From the NCBI RefSeq assembly GCF_050717635.1, contig NZ_JBOITO010000040.1, positions 19,590 through 83,589 on the forward strand: 64,000 nucleotides of DNA. The letters run 5' to 3'. The notes below the pieces were generated by a model. The model was given only the letters and a program-made list of their open reading frames with translations, ran no database searches and was not told where the DNA came from. Shown piece by piece: positions 9,006 through 18,609 of the stretch. Position 1 is the first letter of the stretch. Each line of letters begins with the position of its first letter. The translations under genes and the position numbers were made by a program. Source of the stretch: Clostridium_AD sp050717635. Lineage in GTDB: Bacteria; Bacillota; Clostridia; Clostridiales; Clostridiaceae.

Positions 9006-12000
9006 TTATTTTTGGTTAGCAAGTTTTTTGTAACCTTCTAATCTTTCCATAGCTTCTTTTTCTGTTTTAATAAATAATTCTTCTGCTATTTCTGGATATA
9101 CTTTTGCAAGTGATGAGTATCTTACTTCACCCATTAAGTATTCTCTAAATGATGTAGTTGGCTCTTTAGAATCTAATATAAATGGATTCTTTCCTGCTTC
9201 TTTGAGTTCTGGATTAAATCTAAACATACCCCAGTATCCTGATTCAACAGCTCTCTTAGTTTCAAGTTGTGTACAACCCATTCCAACTTTGAGGCCATGA
9301 TTGATACATGGTGCATAAGCAATTATAAGTGATGGTCCTTTATATGCTTCTGCTTCTTTTATAGCTTTTAGTGTTTGATTTTTATCAGCACCCATTGCTA
9401 TTTGAGCAACATAAACATAACCATAGCTCATTGCCATCATACCTAAATCTTTTTTCTTAGTTCTCTTTCCAGTTGCAGCAAATTTAGCTATAGCAGCTGT
9501 TGGAGTAGATTTTGAAGCTTGACCTCCAGTATTTGAATACACTTCTGTATCCATTACAAATATATTTACATCTTCGCCAGATGCAAGTACATGGTCAACT
9601 CCGCCGTATCCAATATCATAAGCCCAACCGTCTCCACCAAATATCCATTGAGACTTCTTGATTAAATGATCTTTTATACTAAACATTTCTTTTAGTGCTT
9701 CACTACTATCTTTTTCAGCAGTTAATAGTGGTAATAATTTAGATGTTGCAGTTTTTGAACCCTCTGAATCATCTTTGTTTTCTATCCATTCATTAAGTGC
9801 TGCTTTTAATTCTTTGCTTGTGTTTGATGTTAATGCTTCAACAGCTAACATTTCAACCTTATCTCTTAATTGCATAGTTGCAAGGTACATTCCAAGTCCA
9901 AATTCAGCATTATCTTCAAATAATGAATTGGCCCAAGCAGGTCCTTTACCACATTCATTAACTGTATATGGTGAAGCTGGTGAACTTCCTCCCCAAATTG
10001 ATGAACATCCTGTAGCATTAGCTATAAGCATTCTATCACCAAATAATTGAGTAATAAGTCTAGCATATGGTGTTTCTCCACATCCAGCACAAGCTCCGCT
10101 GAATTCCATCAATGGTTGTTCAAATTGGCTTCCTTTAACAGTTGCTGTTCCCATTGGGTTTTCTTTTTTAGTTAATGATAGTTCAAATTCCCAATTTTCT
10201 ATTTTTGATTCTTGAGTTGCAATTGGTTTCATAATTAATGCTTTTTCTTTTGCTGGACATACTTCTGCACAATTACCACAACCAGTACAATCTTCTAAAC
10301 TAATACCAATAGTGAAATTAAGACCTTCAAATTTCTTTCCACCAGCAGCTTTTTTACTTTCATAACTAGCTGGAGCATTCTTAATTTCTTCATCAGTTGC
10401 TAAGAATGGTCTTATTACAGCATGTGGGCATACATATGCACATTGATTACATTGTATACATTTATCTACCTGCCACTCTGGTACATTAACAGCAATACCT
10501 CTCTTCTCGAATGCAGCTGTTCCTGGTACTATACTTCCATCTTCTATTCCAACAAATGCTGAAACAGGAAGTGAATCTCCTTCTTGTCTGTTCATTACAT
10601 CAGCAATATTCTTAATGAAATCTGGTCTAACTTTATTTGAAGTTTCAGTTGTATCTTTAGCATTTTTCCAGCTTTCTGGTACATTTATCTTAACAACTGA
10701 TTCAATTCCTCTGTCTATTGCAGCATTGTTCATATTAACGACTTTTTCACCCTTTTTACCGTAAGATGTAACAACTGCTTGCTTAAGATACTTAACTGCA
10801 TCTTCTGCTGGTATAATGTCAGCTAGTTTAAAGAACGCTGATTGCATTATCATGTTTGTTCTTCCACCAAGACCTATGGATTGAGCTATACCAACTGCGT
10901 CAATTATGTTGAAGTTAATATTGTGATTTGCAATATATCTCTTCATTGTCGCTGGTAAATATTTCTCTAACTCTTCCATATTCCATATGCAGTTTAATAA
11001 GAATGTTCCATTATCTTTAATTCCTTTTAGAACATCATATTTATTTACATAAGACTGGTTACCGCAAGCAACATAGTTTGCAGCTGTAATTAAGTATGGT
11101 GATTTTATAGCTTTCTTACCGAATCTTAAGTGAGAAACAGTTATTCCACCAGATTTTTTAGAATCATATGCAAAGTATGCTTGAGCAAACATATCTGTAT
11201 GATCTCCTATTATTTTTATAGCACTCTTGTTAGCTCCAACAGTACCATCTGATCCAAGTCCCCAGAATTTACATTCTTTAGTGCCCTCTGGAGTTGTTGT
11301 TACAGTTTCTCCAATAGAAAGTGATGTGTTAGTAACGTCATCTACTATACCTACAGTGAATCCTGTTTTAGGTGAATCTGCTTTTAATGAATCATATACA
11401 GCAACAATGTGAGCTGGAGTAGTATCTTTTGAACCGAGTCCATATCTTCCACCAACTATAATTGGTCTAATTGCTTTATCAAAATAAGCATTTCTTACAT
11501 CTTGGAATAATGGTTCTCCAATAGATCCTGGTTCTTTAGTTCTGTCAAGTACAGATATTTTTTTAACTGTAGATGGTATGTATTTGAAGAAGTGGTCTAA
11601 TGAGAATGGTCTGTAAAGATGTACTTTAAGTACTCCAACCTTTTCTCCTTTTGCCATTAAGTAATCTATAGTTTCTTCAATTGTATCACAAGCTGATCCC
11701 ATTGCTATTATCATCCTATCTGCATCAGGTGCACCATAGTAATTAAATAAATGGTAGTCAGTTCCGATTAATGAATTAATTTTTCCCATGTAATTTTCAA
11801 CTTTTTCTGGAAGAGCATCATAGTATCTGTTTGCTGCTTCTCTTCCTTGGAAATAAATATCTGGGTTTTGTGCTGTTCCACGAGTTACAGGGTGCTCTGG
11901 GTTCATCGCATTATTTCTAAATGCTTCTACTGAGTCTTTATTTATAAGACTTCCTAATGTTTCGTAATCCCATATTTGAATTTTTTGTATTTCATGAGAA

Positions 12001-12524
12001 GTTCTAAATCCATCAAAGAAACTTACAAAAGGAATTTTACCTTCAATTGCTGATAAATGAGCAACTGGGGATAAGTCCATAACTTCCTGTACTGAACCTG
12101 ATGCAAGTATTGCACATCCTGTTTGTCTAGTAGCCATTACATCTTGATGATCCCCAAAAATATTAAGAGCATGAGTAGCAAGTGATCTAGCAGCTACATG
12201 GAATACTCCTGGTAGAAGTTCTCCTGCTATTTTATACATATTAGGAATCATTAGTAGTAATCCTTGAGAAGAAGTAAATGTAGTAGTTAGTGCTCCTGCT
12301 TGAAGCGAACCGTGAACTGTTCCTGCTGCTCCAGCTTCTGATTGCATCTCCACAATTTTAAGTACTTGACCAAATACATTTTTTGTACCTTTTGCTGCCA
12401 ATTCATCACAATATTCAGGCATGTTTGAAGATGGTGTTATAGGATAAATTGCTGCCACATCAGTAAATGCATAGGCAACGTGTGCTGCTGCTGTATTACC
12501 ATCCATAGTTTTCATTTTTCTCAT
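9006..12524 (-). CDS. nifJ: Pyruvate:ferredoxin (flavodoxin) oxidoreductase
   Basis: Oxidises pyruvate plus CoA to acetyl-CoA and CO2, reducing ferredoxin or flavodoxin; it is the central pyruvate-cleaving enzyme of clostridial fermentation. The 1172-residue chain is the normal single-polypeptide form. N-terminal pyruvate-binding domains begin at MDGNTAAAHVAYAFTDVAAI. Two 4Fe-4S motifs are near residues 685-760 (CIQCNQCAYVCPHA and CTGCGNCAEVCPA). The proximal cluster cysteines begin at CAGCGE, and the TPP-binding region contains GDGWAYDIGYGG and DTEVYSNTGGQ. ATG at 12524 follows GAAGG. The flavodoxin immediately upstream is a likely electron acceptor. Assignment is certain. Confidence 0.98.
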   Translation of the reverse strand: MRKMKTMDGNTAAAHVAYAFTDVAAIYPITPSSNMPEYCDELAAKGTKNVFGQVLKIVEMQSEAGAAGTVHGSLQAGALTTTFTSSQGLLLMIPNMYKIAGELLPGVFHVAARSLATHALNIFGDHQDVMATRQTGCAILASGSVQEVMDLSPVAHLSAIEGKIPFVSFFDGFRTSHEIQKIQIWDYETLGSLINKDSVEAFRNNAMNPEHPVTRGTAQNPDIYFQGREAANRYYDALPEKVENYMGKINSLIGTDYHLFNYYGAPDADRMIIAMGSACDTIEETIDYLMAKGEKVGVLKVHLYRPFSLDHFFKYIPSTVKKISVLDRTKEPGSIGEPLFQDVRNAYFDKAIRPIIVGGRYGLGSKDTTPAHIVAVYDSLKADSPKTGFTVGIVDDVTNTSLSIGETVTTTPEGTKECKFWGLGSDGTVGANKSAIKIIGDHTDMFAQAYFAYDSKKSGGITVSHLRFGKKAIKSPYLITAANYVACGNQSYVNKYDVLKGIKDNGTFLLNCIWNMEELEKYLPATMKRYIANHNINFNIIDAVGIAQSIGLGGRTNMIMQSAFFKLADIIPAEDAVKYLKQAVVTSYGKKGEKVVNMNNAAIDRGIESVVKINVPESWKNAKDTTETSNKVRPDFIKNIADVMNRQEGDSLPVSAFVGIEDGSIVPGTAAFEKRGIAVNVPEWQVDKCIQCNQCAYVCPHAVIRPFLATDEEIKNAPASYESKKAAGGKKFEGLNFTIGISLEDCTGCGNCAEVCPAKEKALIMKPIATQESKIENWEFELSLTKKENPMGTATVKGSQFEQPLMEFSGACAGCGETPYARLITQLFGDRMLIANATGCSSIWGGSSPASPYTVNECGKGPAWANSLFEDNAEFGLGMYLATMQLRDKVEMLAVEALTSNTSKELKAALNEWIENKDDSEGSKTATSKLLPLLTAEKDSSEALKEMFSIKDHLIKKSQWIFGGDGWAYDIGYGGVDHVLASGEDVNIFVMDTEVYSNTGGQASKSTPTAAIAKFAATGKRTKKKDLGMMAMSYGYVYVAQIAMGADKNQTLKAIKEAEAYKGPSLIIAYAPCINHGLKVGMGCTQLETKRAVESGYWGMFRFNPELKEAGKNPFILDSKEPTTSFREYLMGEVRYSSLAKVYPEIAEELFIKTEKEAMERLEGYKKLANQK

Positions 12525-12559
12525 TTAATATACCTTCTTTCATTAAATAGTATTGCTCA

Positions 12560-12625
12560 GATAAAAGCTTAATTGAGACATTTTTACGCTTAGTTTTTAG
12601 TTTGACCATATAAAGAGCTTTTATC
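12560..12625. repeat. Widely spaced inverted repeat in the PFOR leader
   Basis: GATAAAAGCT (12560-12569) and AGCTTTTATC (12616-12625) are exact inverted 10-mers about 45 bp apart in the gap between the flavodoxin and PFOR genes. They could pair in the PFOR leader transcript or be regulator half-sites. No Rex-type TTGTTAA palindrome is present. Function unknown. Confidence 0.35.
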
Positions 12626-12648
12626 CAAATTGAAATAACCTTATGTAC

Positions 12649-12674
12649 AAGATAATTTGCTCACAAATTATCTT
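12649..12674 (-). terminator. Hairpin after the flavodoxin gene
   Basis: AAGATAATTTG and CAAATTATCTT form a perfect 11-bp stem with a 4-base loop, starting 38 bp past the flavodoxin stop. On the minus strand no T-run follows, so termination would be inefficient and some transcripts may run into the PFOR gene. The plus strand has TTTTCTTT after it. Confidence 0.45.
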
Positions 12675-12711
12675 TTCTTTACATAGTCACAAGAATTTAT
12701 ATAATTAAATG

Positions 12712-13137
12712 CTATTTTACCAAACTTTTTCCCATTTCTTCTGCTAGTACTAATTGCTCATTAGTAGGTGCTTCGTTAACAGTTAAACTTTGAACAACAT
12801 TAAATTGGTAATCTTTCATTAAACTTATCCATTTGTTCATAAATTCTCCGTCATCCCAACCATAAGATCCAAATAATCCTGTAACTTTATTTTGGACTGG
12901 AATTAATTTGAATTTTTCAATATAAGGTTGCATTTCATGTTGCTCAATCCTATTGTTATCCATTGATGGGCTTCCAAAGGCAACCGCATCTGCTGAAGTT
13001 ACATCTTCCACAGTAGCTTCACTAACTAGTTTAATTAGTACCTGTGCACCTGCTTCTTTTGCTCCTTTAGCTACATGATTTGCCAAAACTTCAACATTTC
13101 CACCATTGCTCCAATAAATTATTGCCAATTTTTTAAT
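12712..13137 (-). CDS. Flavodoxin
   Basis: Small FMN electron carrier, about 142 residues, that can replace ferredoxin. The N-terminal strand-loop LAIIYWSNGGNVEVLA is the FMN phosphate-binding region. AFGSPSMDNNRIEQHEMQPY and LFGSYGWDDGEFM are the isoalloxazine-contacting loops typical of clostridial short-chain flavodoxins. The start is unusual. The only consensus ribosome site, GAGGTG, is placed six bases before an ATT codon at 13137, giving the family-typical N-terminus (M)KKLAIIYWS. The in-frame GTG at 13146 overlaps that ribosome site and has none of its own. It lies directly upstream of PFOR, its likely electron donor. Confidence 0.9.
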   Translation of the reverse strand: MKKLAIIYWSNGGNVEVLANHVAKGAKEAGAQVLIKLVSEATVEDVTSADAVAFGSPSMDNNRIEQHEMQPYIEKFKLIPVQNKVTGLFGSYGWDDGEFMNKWISLMKDYQFNVVQSLTVNEAPTNEQLVLAEEMGKSLVK

Positions 13138-13308
13138 TACAATCACCTCACGAATTTATATTAGTAGATAGTTTTTAATACCCTTTAATTATACATCAAA
13201 AATAAAAACATTCAAGTTTATTTGTTGTAAATATTCCAATATGGGCTAAGATTTTCATCATAATGTATAAAATAACTAAATTCTTCTAAATTCTTCTTTT
13301 AAATGTAT

Positions 13309-14703
13309 TTATTGATTCAAATTATACTTTTCATTACTCTTAACTATTACAGAATCGTATTTCTTCAAATCCAAAAGTTCCTTAAAACACTTTTGAGAAT
13401 CTGCATCCCCGTGTACCAGGAAAACCTTTTTAGGTTTTATCACAATATTTTCTAGAAAGTTAAACAAGCCATTTCTATCTGCATGACCAGAAAGCCCTTG
13501 CAAATTATATATTTTTGCTGCCACTGAAATATCTTCCCCGAAAATTTTAACCGTCTTATTTCCATCTAAAATCCTTCTACCTAAGGTACCCTCTGCTTGA
13601 TATCCTACAAATACCAGTGAATTTTCACTTTTCCACAAATTATGCTTTAAATGATGTTTTATTCTGCCTGCATCACACATTCCACTGCTTGATATGATAA
13701 TCATTCCCGTTTCTATATCATTCAGCTTCATAGACTCCTCCGCTGAGTGCGTAAAAGTAAGTCCTTTAAACTTCAGTACATTACTATCATGTTTTTGATA
13801 CTCCTTTGCATCAGCATCGAAATATTCTGTATTACTTTCAAAAATTCTCGTTGCTTTTTCTGCAAGAGGGCTATCCACATAAACACTACAGTTTTTAATA
13901 ATATCTTCTTCAACATACATATTAAGCGCATATAGTACTTCTTGCGTTCTTCCCACTGCAAAAGATGGGATTATAACATTTCCACCTCTATCAAAAGTTT
14001 CTTTTATTATATTAGCTAACTCTTTTAATACATCTTCTAATTTACTATGTACCTTATCACCATAAGTAGTCTCCATAATTACATAGTCTGCACTATCTAT
14101 AATTGTAGGATCATTTATTAGTGGTATATTTAAATTTCCTAAATCACCACTATAAACAAGTTTTACTGGTTTTTCATTTTCTTCTTTTATTTCTAGTTCG
14201 GTAATAGCTGACCCAAGTAAATGACCTGCGTCCTTTAAAACAATTGACAACCCGCAAAAGGGCTTTATTTCCTCATTATAATTATAACCTTTAAAAAGTT
14301 TTATACATTCTTCTGCTATTTTTGAAGTATACAATGGTTCTTTCAGCAGTAGGCCTTTCTTTTCAAGTTTCTTATTTTCCCACTGAACTTCCATCTCTTG
14401 AATATGTCCACTATCGGGTAGCATAACACTACATAACTCCAATGTAGCTTTGCTACAAATTATTTCACCACCAAATCCATTCTTATATAATAGTGGAATT
14501 CTACCACTATGATCTATGTGAGCATGGGACAATATCACTAAATCTATATCCTTTGGATCAAACCCAAAACCTTCATTTTTACCTTGGTCTCCATCTTTTC
14601 CTTGGTATAACCCACAATCCAGTAGAATAGTTTTGTCTCGTAACCTTAGAATATGACATGAACCTGTAACACACTGCGCGGCACCAAAAAATTCAAGTTC
14701 CAT
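13309..14703 (-). CDS. Metallo-beta-lactamase/beta-CASP fold ribonuclease
   Basis: Predicted zinc-dependent RNA endo/exonuclease of the CPSF-73/YSH1-like beta-CASP family, 464 residues. The MBL domain has the metal motif SHAHIDHSGRIPL near residue 60, GHLLGSA near 175 and YSGDLG near 197. The beta-CASP insert contains VIPSFAVGRTQEVLY and IIISSSGMCDAGRIKHHL. The C-terminal RNA-processing motif has LSGHADRNGL and VFLVHGDADSQ. It is distinct from RNase J, which is longer. ATG at 14703 follows AGGAGG. It stands alone between the flavodoxin and murG. Confidence 0.88.
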   Translation of the reverse strand: MELEFFGAAQCVTGSCHILRLRDKTILLDCGLYQGKDGDQGKNEGFGFDPKDIDLVILSHAHIDHSGRIPLLYKNGFGGEIICSKATLELCSVMLPDSGHIQEMEVQWENKKLEKKGLLLKEPLYTSKIAEECIKLFKGYNYNEEIKPFCGLSIVLKDAGHLLGSAITELEIKEENEKPVKLVYSGDLGNLNIPLINDPTIIDSADYVIMETTYGDKVHSKLEDVLKELANIIKETFDRGGNVIIPSFAVGRTQEVLYALNMYVEEDIIKNCSVYVDSPLAEKATRIFESNTEYFDADAKEYQKHDSNVLKFKGLTFTHSAEESMKLNDIETGMIIISSSGMCDAGRIKHHLKHNLWKSENSLVFVGYQAEGTLGRRILDGNKTVKIFGEDISVAAKIYNLQGLSGHADRNGLFNFLENIVIKPKKVFLVHGDADSQKCFKELLDLKKYDSVIVKSNEKYNLNQ

Positions 14704-14820
14704 TTTCTCCTCCTTTAATTTAAATTATTATTATATCCTTATAATTACAGTCTTCACCACTTTCGTTTTTTTTATATACAAAATATTTTTTTAATAATTA
14801 CTAGCTAATTAGAACAGAAT

Positions 14821-14856
14821 AAAAAGATGAAGAATTTATACATTCCTCATCTTTTT
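14821..14856 (-). terminator. Intrinsic terminator overlapping the end of murG
   Basis: Minus-strand stem AAAAAGATGAGGAAT with ATTCTTCATCTTTTT, loop of 6 bases, ending in a T-run. The murG stop codon TGA (14849-14847) lies inside the 5' arm, so the hairpin forms from the last codons of the gene. Confidence 0.75.
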
Positions 14857-15920
14857 CTATATTTTTCTATTAACTCAACTATTAAGTCAATACTTTTTTC
14901 TGTATTACTAGAACTCATGTTTTTAATATATTTATATCTATCATTATAGAGTTCATTAATTTTTATTTCTAAATATTCACAGGTGAGCTCTTCCTCTTGG
15001 ATTACCATACTATAACCGCTTTTTTGAAAAGACTCTGCATTAAGTATTTGATCTCCTCTGCTCGATTTACCGGATAAAGGAATTAATAAATTAGGCTTCC
15101 TCATTGCCAAAAGTTCAAAAATAGCATTGGCTCCTGCCCTTGACACAACAAAATCTGAGCTAATAAGTAAATGAGGTAATTCATCTTTTACATACTCATA
15201 CTGCACATAACCATTTTTATTTTCAAGTGATGTGTCAATATTGCCATTGCCACAAATATGAACAACATTATAGAGTACTAACAATTTTTCAAGTTTTGAT
15301 CGTATTGCGTCATTTATAATTTTAGAGCCTAAGCTCCCACCAATAACCATAAGTATTGGCTTATTATTTTTAAAACCACATATTTCTTTACCTTTTATCT
15401 TGCTTCCCTGAAATAATTCGGCTCGTATAGGATTTCCAGTTAATACACCTTTATTATTTTTTATTTCTTTTAAGGACTCTGGAAAAGTTACACATAATTT
15501 AGTACAATAAGGAGCTACTAGCTTATTAGCAAGTCCTGGTGTAATATCACATTCATGTGCAATTACTGGCACTTTATTTAGGTATGCTGCAATCACTACA
15601 GGTACAGAAACGAAACCACCTTTAGAAAATACAATGTCTGGTTTTTGCATTTTTATAATTTTTTTAGCCTCAAAAATACCCAAGATCACTTTAAAAGGGT
15701 CAGCAAAATTTTTAAAATCAAAATATCTACGAAGCTTTCCGCTAGATATAGCATAATATTTTATATTTTCTCCCTCTATTATTTTTCTTTCAATACCATC
15801 CTTTGTACCTATATATTCAATTTCATAATCTAGACTTTTAAGTTTTGGTATAAGTGCAAGATTTGGTGTTACATGTCCCGCAGATCCGCCACCAGTCATT
15901 ATTATTTTATGTTTTACCAC
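14847..15920 (-). CDS. murG: Lipid II synthase MurG (GlcNAc transferase)
   Basis: Transfers N-acetylglucosamine from UDP-GlcNAc to lipid I at the inner membrane face, the last cytoplasmic step of peptidoglycan precursor synthesis. It is a GT-B fold enzyme with the acceptor-binding glycine loop MTGGGSAGHVTPNLAL at the N-terminus, HECDITPGLANK near 125, the C-domain loop MVIGGSLGS and the sugar-nucleotide region VVSRAGANAIFELLA. The GTG at 15920 is preferred because GAAGGAGTG ends five bases upstream; the in-frame ATG at 15944 would place the ribosome site inside the coding region. Length is 357 residues, normal for the family. It is isolated here from a division cluster and may be a second or relocated copy. 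Confidence 0.93.
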   Translation of the reverse strand: MVKHKIIMTGGGSAGHVTPNLALIPKLKSLDYEIEYIGTKDGIERKIIEGENIKYYAISSGKLRRYFDFKNFADPFKVILGIFEAKKIIKMQKPDIVFSKGGFVSVPVVIAAYLNKVPVIAHECDITPGLANKLVAPYCTKLCVTFPESLKEIKNNKGVLTGNPIRAELFQGSKIKGKEICGFKNNKPILMVIGGSLGSKIINDAIRSKLEKLLVLYNVVHICGNGNIDTSLENKNGYVQYEYVKDELPHLLISSDFVVSRAGANAIFELLAMRKPNLLIPLSGKSSRGDQILNAESFQKSGYSMVIQEEELTCEYLEIKINELYNDRYKYIKNMSSSNTEKSIDLIVELIEKYRKR

Positions 15921-16162
15921 TTTAACACTCCTTCTGAAAAACATGTTTTAATCAGTATATTCTACATTATTATATACCAAGTTGGATGAAAAGTTCCAGT
16001 ATATATTAAAAAACTAGTGAACACTAAAATTATAGTTGTCCATAATTTACTAAAGTGTATATAATATTCAAATCTATCCTTCAACTCACTATAATAAAAA
16101 TAAGATATACGGATAAACTACTATTATAAAATAATCCCACAAAAAAAAAGGAGGAATTACAA

Positions 16163-16348
16163 ATGGCAAACAGAACATTAGTACCAGAAGCAAGAGAAGG
16201 ACTAAACAAATTTAAAATGGAAGCTGCTAAGGAAGTTGGCGTTAGTTTGAAGAATGGATACAATGGAGATCTTACTTCTAGACAAAACGGTTCCGTTGGC
16301 GGACAAATGGTTAAAAAAATGGTAGAACAATATGAGAAAAATTTATAA
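16163..16348 (+). CDS. Small acid-soluble spore protein, alpha/beta type (1)
   Basis: DNA-coating spore core protein of 61 residues that protects DNA from UV and heat and is cleaved by the Gpr protease at germination. The Gpr site region is KMEAAKEVGV (cleavage in the Glu-containing motif). The conserved C-terminal DNA-binding block contains NGDLTSRQNGSVGGQMVKKM. ATG at 16163 follows AAGGAGG. It is one of only three plus-strand genes in the window, in tandem with a second copy, each with its own terminator. Forespore sigma G control is expected from the family; I could not fit a convincing promoter by eye. Confidence 0.96.
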   Translation: MANRTLVPEAREGLNKFKMEAAKEVGVSLKNGYNGDLTSRQNGSVGGQMVKKMVEQYEKNL

Positions 16349-16364
16349 TTAAAATTTAAAATTA

Positions 16365-16402
16365 GTCAAGAGGTATATGCTAGTCATATACCTCTTGACT
16401 TT
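16365..16402 (+). terminator. Terminator of spore protein gene 1
   Basis: Perfect 15-bp inverted repeat GTCAAGAGGTATATG / CATATACCTCTTGAC with a 5-base loop, followed by TTTATATAATT, 16 bp after the stop codon. Confidence 0.85.
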
Positions 16403-16590
16403 ATATAATTAATTTTTTAAAGTATGTTACTTTTTTGCAATTAAAATAATTTATTGATATATTGGATACAATTAATTTAATATATTGTACTTGCCTTATT
16501 TCCCTTAAATATTCTGTTATATATTTTGAATTTCTGCACAGAATACTATCATAACACAAACAAAATATAATTTAAAAGGAGTGATTAACA

Positions 16591-16773
16591 ATGTCAAACA
16601 GAAAATTAGTACCTCAAGCTAAAGCTGGATTAAATTCATTTAAAATGGAAACTGCAAAAGAATTAGGTGTTAATTTCACAGATTATAATGGTGATTTAAC
16701 TTCAAGGGAATGTGGTTCTGTTGGCGGAGAAATGGTTAAGAAAATGGTACAACAATACGAAAGTAATTTATAA
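16591..16773 (+). CDS. Small acid-soluble spore protein, alpha/beta type (2)
   Basis: Sixty-residue paralogue of the preceding spore protein. It shares the Gpr-cleaved segment (KMETAKELGV) and the DNA-binding block (NGDLTSRECGSVGGEMVKKM). It carries a cysteine in this block where the first copy has asparagine. ATG at 16591 follows AAGGAG. The upstream 240 bp contains a possible sigma G-like arrangement (GAATT, 17-bp spacer, CATAACA at 16551-16557), a weak match. The tandem copies probably arose by duplication; codon use differs enough that the duplication is not recent. Confidence 0.96.
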   Translation: MSNRKLVPQAKAGLNSFKMETAKELGVNFTDYNGDLTSRECGSVGGEMVKKMVQQYESNL

Positions 16774-16791
16774 TTTTTAAAAAGATATAAC

Positions 16792-16824
16792 AAAGACACA
16801 TAGGCGCAATGTCTATGTGTCTTT
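16792..16824. terminator. Bidirectional terminator between spore protein 2 and recJ
   Basis: AAAGACACATAG and CTATGTGTCTTT form a perfect 12-bp stem with a 9-base loop between convergent genes. T-rich sequence follows on the minus strand and TTTAATACTTTA on the plus strand, so it can serve both. Confidence 0.8.
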
Positions 16825-16830
16825 AATACT

Positions 16831-18600
16831 TTAATGTATCTTAAATTCTATAATTTTTAATTGAATAGATGTGCGTCCATTATATTCATTAATTTGAGGT
16901 GAATAAATTAGATCTAGTTTCATACCCCTAGGGTTTTTAAGATAGTTCATATGATCTTGTCCATAGGTATCACTTAGCATTTCTATAAATTCATCAACTC
17001 TATTAAAACATATTCCATCTATTGTTTTATTTTCTCCTGGCATTATGAATTTTATTTTTAATGTATTAGCTTTTTTACCTAGTATATCTATCTTTAAAAC
17101 AGAAATATTCTTTTCAGCAAGCAGTGGCGCTGGATTACCTTTACCAAAAGGTTCTAGGATTTCTAATTCTTCAATTATTTTGTAATTTATTTTGTTTAAC
17201 GGCATCCGCTTATCTATCCTTACCTTTGGAATTATATCCTCATCTGTTAATGTGCAAATGCGATTTAACTTTTCCCTTAACCTATCTATATTTTCTTCTT
17301 TTATAGATAGCCCGGCAGCCATGGGATGACCACCAAATTTCTCCATAAGTTCTTCACATTTTATTAGTTCCTCAAATAAATTGTATTCTTCGATAGACCT
17401 TGCAGAGCCTTTTGGGTTATCTTTTCCCTTAGTGAGTATTATAGTGGGAACATGAAAAGCTTCCCTAACACGCCCTGCTACAATTCCAGCTATGCTCTCA
17501 TGAATAGTATCTTTATAAATTACTAGTACTTTATCACTTTTAAAAGTAGAATTTTCTATGAGATTTATTACCTCCTCTACATTATCTGTTGTCATCTCTT
17601 GTCTTGTTTTGTTAAGTTCAAATAATACCTTAGCTAGGTCCCTTGCTCTAGTTTCCTCTTCACATAGGAGTAACTCCACGGAAAGTGCTGCTGTGTCTAA
17701 CCTTCCTGTAGCATTTATGCATGGTCCTATTTGAAACCCAACATGGTAAGATTTCATCTGCTTGCCTTCAATGCACAAAATTTCCTTTAGACATTTAAGT
17801 CCAAGATTTTTTGTATTTGTTAACATTTTTAAAGCGTTTTTAGCAATTATTCTATTCTCTGAAACCAAATCTACTACGTCGCATATAGTTCCTATCCCTG
17901 CTATCTCCATAAATTCTTGTATCTTTTCACAATCAATCCCAAGTTTTATATATAATGCTTGTACAAATTTAAAAGCTATACCTGCACCACATAAATTTTT
18001 AAATGGATAATTGCATTCTACTTGTTTTGGATTTATAACCGCATCTGCCAGTGGAATTTTAAAAGTTCTTACACCCTTATCATCTTCGTCAAATGCTAAC
18101 TCATGGTGATCAGTGACTATAACCGTCATTCCTAGTTCTTTTGCTAGTTTAACCTGTTCAATAGCAGCTATTCCATTGTCACAAGTTAAAATTAGCGAAA
18201 CTCCCTTTTGCTTTAGTTTTCTTATTCTATCACTATTTATCCCATATCCTTCATTTTCTCTATCTGGAACATAGTAATCTACCAGTGCACCGCAGTATTT
18301 TAGTGCCTTGTACAGTATGACAGTACTAGTAACTCCATCCGCATCATAATCTCCATATACAACTATTTTTTCACTATTTTTCATAAATACTACTATTAAA
18401 TCTATGGCTTTTTCCATATCTTTCATTAAAAATGGATCATACAAATCCTCTACACTGGCCCGCATAAATTTTTTTATTTCTATTTCATTATTTAATCCTC
18501 TATTGATTAAAATCTTAGCAATAACTTCACTTACCCCAGAGTTTTTTGCAAGTAAACTAATATCCTTCGAGGTATTTCTTAGTAACCACTTTTTCTCCAT
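16831..18600 (-). CDS. recJ: Single-stranded-DNA-specific exonuclease RecJ
   Basis: 5'-3' single-strand DNA exonuclease used in recombination and mismatch/base-excision repair. The DHH phosphoesterase core shows motif I VVYGDYDADGVTST near residue 80, motif II LTCDNGIAA, motif III VTDHHELA (the DHH triad) and CGAGIAFKF. The DHHA1 domain contains KGSARSIEEYNLFE and FGGHPMAAGLSI. A C-terminal OB-fold region (EILEPFGKGNPAPLL onward) completes the 589-residue chain. ATG at 18600 follows GGAG. It lies 9 bp after the M16 peptidase gene, so it is probably the end of the mnmH-parE-parC-M16-recJ run. Confidence 0.95.
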   Translation of the reverse strand: MEKKWLLRNTSKDISLLAKNSGVSEVIAKILINRGLNNEIEIKKFMRASVEDLYDPFLMKDMEKAIDLIVVFMKNSEKIVVYGDYDADGVTSTVILYKALKYCGALVDYYVPDRENEGYGINSDRIRKLKQKGVSLILTCDNGIAAIEQVKLAKELGMTVIVTDHHELAFDEDDKGVRTFKIPLADAVINPKQVECNYPFKNLCGAGIAFKFVQALYIKLGIDCEKIQEFMEIAGIGTICDVVDLVSENRIIAKNALKMLTNTKNLGLKCLKEILCIEGKQMKSYHVGFQIGPCINATGRLDTAALSVELLLCEEETRARDLAKVLFELNKTRQEMTTDNVEEVINLIENSTFKSDKVLVIYKDTIHESIAGIVAGRVREAFHVPTIILTKGKDNPKGSARSIEEYNLFEELIKCEELMEKFGGHPMAAGLSIKEENIDRLREKLNRICTLTDEDIIPKVRIDKRMPLNKINYKIIEELEILEPFGKGNPAPLLAEKNISVLKIDILGKKANTLKIKFIMPGENKTIDGICFNRVDEFIEMLSDTYGQDHMNYLKNPRGMKLDLIYSPQINEYNGRTSIQLKIIEFKIH

Positions 18601-18609
18601 ATTTATCTC

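Noticed and set aside
12525..12711. Rex-type redox operator before the PFOR gene
   Set aside because: No TTGTTAA-N4-TTAACAA-like palindrome is present; only a widely spaced inverted repeat of other sequence.
16014..16162. Sigma G promoter before spore protein gene 1
   Set aside because: Several partial matches exist, but none has both boxes at the right spacing, so I did not list one.
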